Assembly: GCA_023238725.1 (NCBI GenBank)
Contig: CM041546.1
Coordinates: 13,074,528-13,138,527 of the forward strand
Source of the DNA: Scortum barcoo
Lineage: Eukaryota; Chordata; Actinopteri; Centrarchiformes; Terapontidae
DNA length: 64,000 bases
Reading direction: 5' to 3'
Shown: positions 62,261 through 64,000 of the stretch, piece by piece
How the letters are laid out: every line of letters begins with the position of its first letter
Numbering within the stretch: position 1 is the first letter of the stretch
Program-made: the position numbers and the translations under genes
The notes under the pieces: generated by a model
Seen by the model: only the letters and a program-made list of their open reading frames with translations
The model's database searches: none
What the model was told of the DNA's origin: nothing

Positions 62261-62899
62261 CATACATTATAGAAATATAGGCCGTATTGTTATTCAGTAT
62301 GCATTAAGTATGCATTATTATACTGAATTTCTCTGTATTAAAATTAGATAAAAGTATTCATATCTGTGTTTATACATTGTAACAGGTTTTGTTGTTATTT
62401 GTAGATGCATGTCTGTATGTTTTTAATAAATGTGTTTAGAGTTTGTAATTTAATGCATTTCAATGTTACTGATGAAGTTTGTCTTTTTCTTTTCTTGTCC
62501 GAACGTGCTATTTGAAGAGATGGCATGGTTGTAAAAAGACATATTTGATGTTTAGCAAGTGAATGTCTTGTCTGTGTTTTGTTCATCAGAGGGGATTTGA
62601 CAGCATGGACCCGTTCATCCCAGTGTCAGTGCCCAACTACAGCGAGAAGGAATTTGAGAGCTGTTACCTCTATTATATGGACCGCCACTGGCTGCAGCAT
62701 CCACAGAGTAAGTGATGATACTGTGGATGATTTTCTTCATTAAAAAGACATTTAAGTCACGCCTAAAGGATGTTTCAGTAATTTTGAATTCTTTTTTTTC
62801 CCTCCCTCATCAGGTCAAACAGAGGATGGAAAGAAAGAACTTGTCTTTTTGAGCAACAGAAATCCATCGATGTTGGAAAGACTTTGTGCCTTCCTCTGA
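56956..62899 (+). CDS. dap3: DAP3 / mitochondrial small ribosomal subunit mS29 GTPase
   Basis: GTP-binding protein mS29 of the 28S mitoribosomal subunit, also implicated in apoptosis. Coding exons: 56956-56994, 58134-58247, 58402-58503, 58624-58732, 58838-58930, 59075-59205, 59936-60016, 61099-61263, 61365-61424, 61522-61611, 62590-62707, 62814-62899; 395 aa (human 398). The basic N-terminus MALHRLSFRLRQT fits a mitochondrial presequence. LFPHGLPWRF matches human VFPHGLPPRF. Walker A GLKGSGKT lies at about residues 123-130 (human GEKGTGKT) and a Walker B-like AVAVDG near 260. LSQTGSLY, AYLPQELLG, DPFIPVSVPNY and ELVFLSNRNPSMLERLC follow human order to the end. Intron 5 is of U12 type and splits the P-loop codons. 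Confidence 0.96.
56995..58133 (+). other. dap3 intron 2
   Basis: AT-rich 1.14-kb intron after the 13-codon first coding exon. No other signal. Confidence 0.6.
58733..58837 (+). other. U12-type (minor spliceosome) intron in dap3
   Basis: The donor reads gtatccttta, a perfect match to the U12 5' splice-site consensus RTATCCTTTA. The acceptor is AG, with a possible branch-site TTGTCAAC about 18 bases upstream (weak match to TTCCTTAAC). The intron is 105 bp, phase 1, within the Tyr codon just before GLKGSGKT. Confidence 0.7.
59018..59050. repeat. (TG)n microsatellite
   Basis: TG dinucleotide run just upstream of the acceptor of dap3 exon 7 (acceptor at 59074). Confidence 0.9.
60017..61098 (+). 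other. dap3 intron 8
   Basis: 1.08-kb AT-rich intron. The part near 60.66-60.76 kb (ACATTGTTAGATTAATTG, CCCACAATGCAAC) has the look of a dispersed repeat fragment, unassigned. No gene. Confidence 0.5.
61612..62589 (+). other. dap3 intron 11 with long (TA)n
   Basis: Holds an uninterrupted TA microsatellite at about 62187-62258; otherwise AT-rich intron sequence. Confidence 0.7.
62187..62258. repeat. (TA)n microsatellite, about 36 units
   Basis: Uninterrupted TA run, the longest simple repeat in the window. Confidence 0.95.
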
Positions 62900-63034
62900 A
62901 GTTACATAAAGACTTATATCACACACATACACACACATAAATATCACAAATATCAGTTTTCCAGAAATACATAAACATTCAACGTCCATGTCTATAATAT
63001 GTCCCTCTGTAAATTATGCATGTGTTACTTTCAT

Positions 63035-63056
63035 AATAAAATGTTGAATTAATAAA
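63035..63056 (+). terminator. dap3 polyadenylation signals (two AATAAA)
   Basis: AATAAA at 63035-63040 and again at 63051-63056, about 140-155 bp after the dap3 stop. Confidence 0.7.
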
Positions 63057-63250
63057 ACAAAAATCCTCTTTTGTCTCGTGAAAACATGCAAAACAGTTAT
63101 TGCTATTAATTAATTGTTTGTTTAAAAATGATTTAATTGAATTTGAAATTCAACATGCAGTGTATAATTGCAAGTGGTTCACCCTTTGTAGTGGCAAAAG
63201 ATCCCAGATACCTTGGAAATAGATTTATTCAAATTGATTGCTGTGGGAAT

Positions 63251-63344
63251 CTGAAAAGCGTTACTTATGATTGGAATAGTATTTATTTGCCACTTACTCT
63301 GAAAAGCATTATTTATGAAGGGGATATTATTTATTTGCCACTTA
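63251..63344. repeat. two tandem copies of a 48-bp unit
   Basis: CTGAAAAGC...TATTTATTTGCCACTTA occurs at 63251-63298 and again from 63299, with scattered substitutions. It lies in the AT-rich spacer after dap3. The period is a multiple of three and keeps an open frame (63137-63424), but there is no sign that this is a gene. Confidence 0.6.
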
Positions 63345-63599
63345 GCTATGACAATTTCTGTGCATTGGGATGGCAAACAGGAAAATGGATGCAAAAAATG
63401 GGATGTGTCTTAACACCAATGTGAGAAGTGCCATCTCTTAGTTTGGCAGAGCTGCTGCAATTTGTATAAAGACAACATTACTCAAATATATCCCGAAGCG
63501 CTGTTCAGTTGTGTGTTAGGCTTTCTCATCACCCAGAAACGCCACGAAACAAGTCAAAACAAACATGAGGTCATTTTTATTCAGTGTGGTTGTTGACAG

Positions 63600-63811
63600 C
63601 ACCACCTGGCGGCGGGCTGGGTCATTGCGCGGTTGTTCACGTGATCGCTTGAAAAAGTCACATGACCGGCTGAAAGTCGCATTACAGTGGACCTAAAACC
63701 AAAGGAAGTGGCAGGAATGACAGCTTGGACAAAGTTGAGGTGACGGTCGAGTGTGAAATATCTGAGGCGACCTGCAGGACATGCCAGAGTTTCTACCGGG
63801 ACCCTTCTGAG
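63600..63811 (+). promoter_or_regulatory. promoter and first exon of the next gene, with E-boxes
   Basis: TTCACGTGATC (about 63637) and GTCACATGAC (about 63657) are two E-box palindromes 20 bp apart; the second differs by one base from the CLEAR element GTCACGTGAC bound by TFEB. A first exon appears to end at 63811 with donor gtgaga. It contains a short upstream ORF at 63781-63810 (nine codons plus TGA). Confidence 0.5.
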
Positions 63812-63949
63812 GTGAGATGATCTCCTCTGAAGAGCTCTGAATGACATGACAATCAAATGTGTGTGTGTCAGCTAAATGAAGGCAGCAGGTGGGTGCGTTT
63901 GGAGCCTGACGCTGATTTGTAGTCTAATCTGTATAGTTCCTGTTTCTAG

Positions 63950-64000
63950 ATGAAAATGGTGTTGTTGTTGCCGTCCTCTGTGCTTCTGGCCCTTGGGTTC
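63950..64000 (+). CDS. start of an unidentified secretory or lysosomal protein (partial)
   Basis: An acceptor (cctgtttctag) ends at 63949 and the exon opens directly with ATG. Seventeen codons fit before the window ends: MKMVLLLPSSVLLALGF, a typical signal-peptide hydrophobic core. With the E-boxes upstream, a lysosomal product is possible (GBA1 and GLMP both lie in the human 1q22 block), but this is inference from context; the sequence is too short to name. Confidence 0.5.
   Translation, partial: MKMVLLLPSSVLLALGF

Noticed and set aside
63137..63424. 95-codon open frame after dap3
   Set aside because: Built on a two-copy 48-bp tandem repeat in AT-rich spacer; no splice context or recognisable domain.

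Overview
The window is vertebrate nuclear DNA, almost certainly from a spiny-rayed (percomorph) teleost fish. It holds multi-exon genes with GT-AG introns, long 3' UTRs, abundant (CA)n, (TA)n and (TC)n microsatellites, a tRNA-derived SINE with a teleost-type tail, and the 'ccatccatccattttct' repeat common in fish genomes. There are no bacterial, CRISPR or prophage features.

Six genes can be read exon by exon, plus the start of a seventh. In order: rab13 (+, first exon missing off the left edge), entrep3/fam189b (+), fdps (+), rusc1 (+), an ash1l-type gene (-), dap3 (+), and at the right edge the first coding exon (signal peptide) of an unidentified gene (+). The human orthologues of entrep3, fdps, rusc1, ash1l and dap3 lie together on human 1q22, so this is a conserved block; the other human genes interspersed there, such as MSTO1, are not seen between their neighbours here.

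Layout: 0.3-4.7 kb rab13 and its 3' UTR; 5.4-15.1 kb entrep3 with a GC-rich promoter; 15.3-20.3 kb fdps with sterol-response and CCAAT-like promoter boxes; about 21.2-37.9 kb rusc1; 38.5-53.9 kb the ash1l-type gene, convergent with rusc1; 54-56.6 kb intergenic with one dispersed repeat; 56.6-63.1 kb dap3; 63.6-64 kb the promoter and start of the next gene. The genes work in separate pathways: vesicle traffic, ubiquitin-ligase adaptation, isoprenoid synthesis, signalling scaffold, chromatin, mitochondrial ribosome. They share a neighbourhood rather than a pathway.

The most striking observation is the ash1l-type gene. It has an open, correctly spliced frame of about 1,995 codons and matches ASH1L on both sides of the catalytic region. 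The AWS, SET and post-SET exons are absent; their place is taken by introns of 104 and 103 bp. The bromodomain, PHD finger and BAH domain are also absent and a short new C-terminus ends the protein. It keeps AT-hooks and the FxLP motif by which ASH1L binds MRG15. It therefore looks like a catalytically dead ASH1L paralogue that could still occupy chromatin or compete for MRG15.

Other points worth a second look: an in-frame mitochondrial-type leader upstream of fdps exon 2; a 4-bp duplication at the rab13 exon 3 donor; two frame changes in the rusc1 N-terminal region that small introns would repair; an 18-nt in-frame microexon within the rusc1 RUN domain; and a U12-type intron splitting the dap3 P-loop. 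Exon coordinates were derived by hand from splice consensus, frame continuity and remembered family sequences; no alignment was run.
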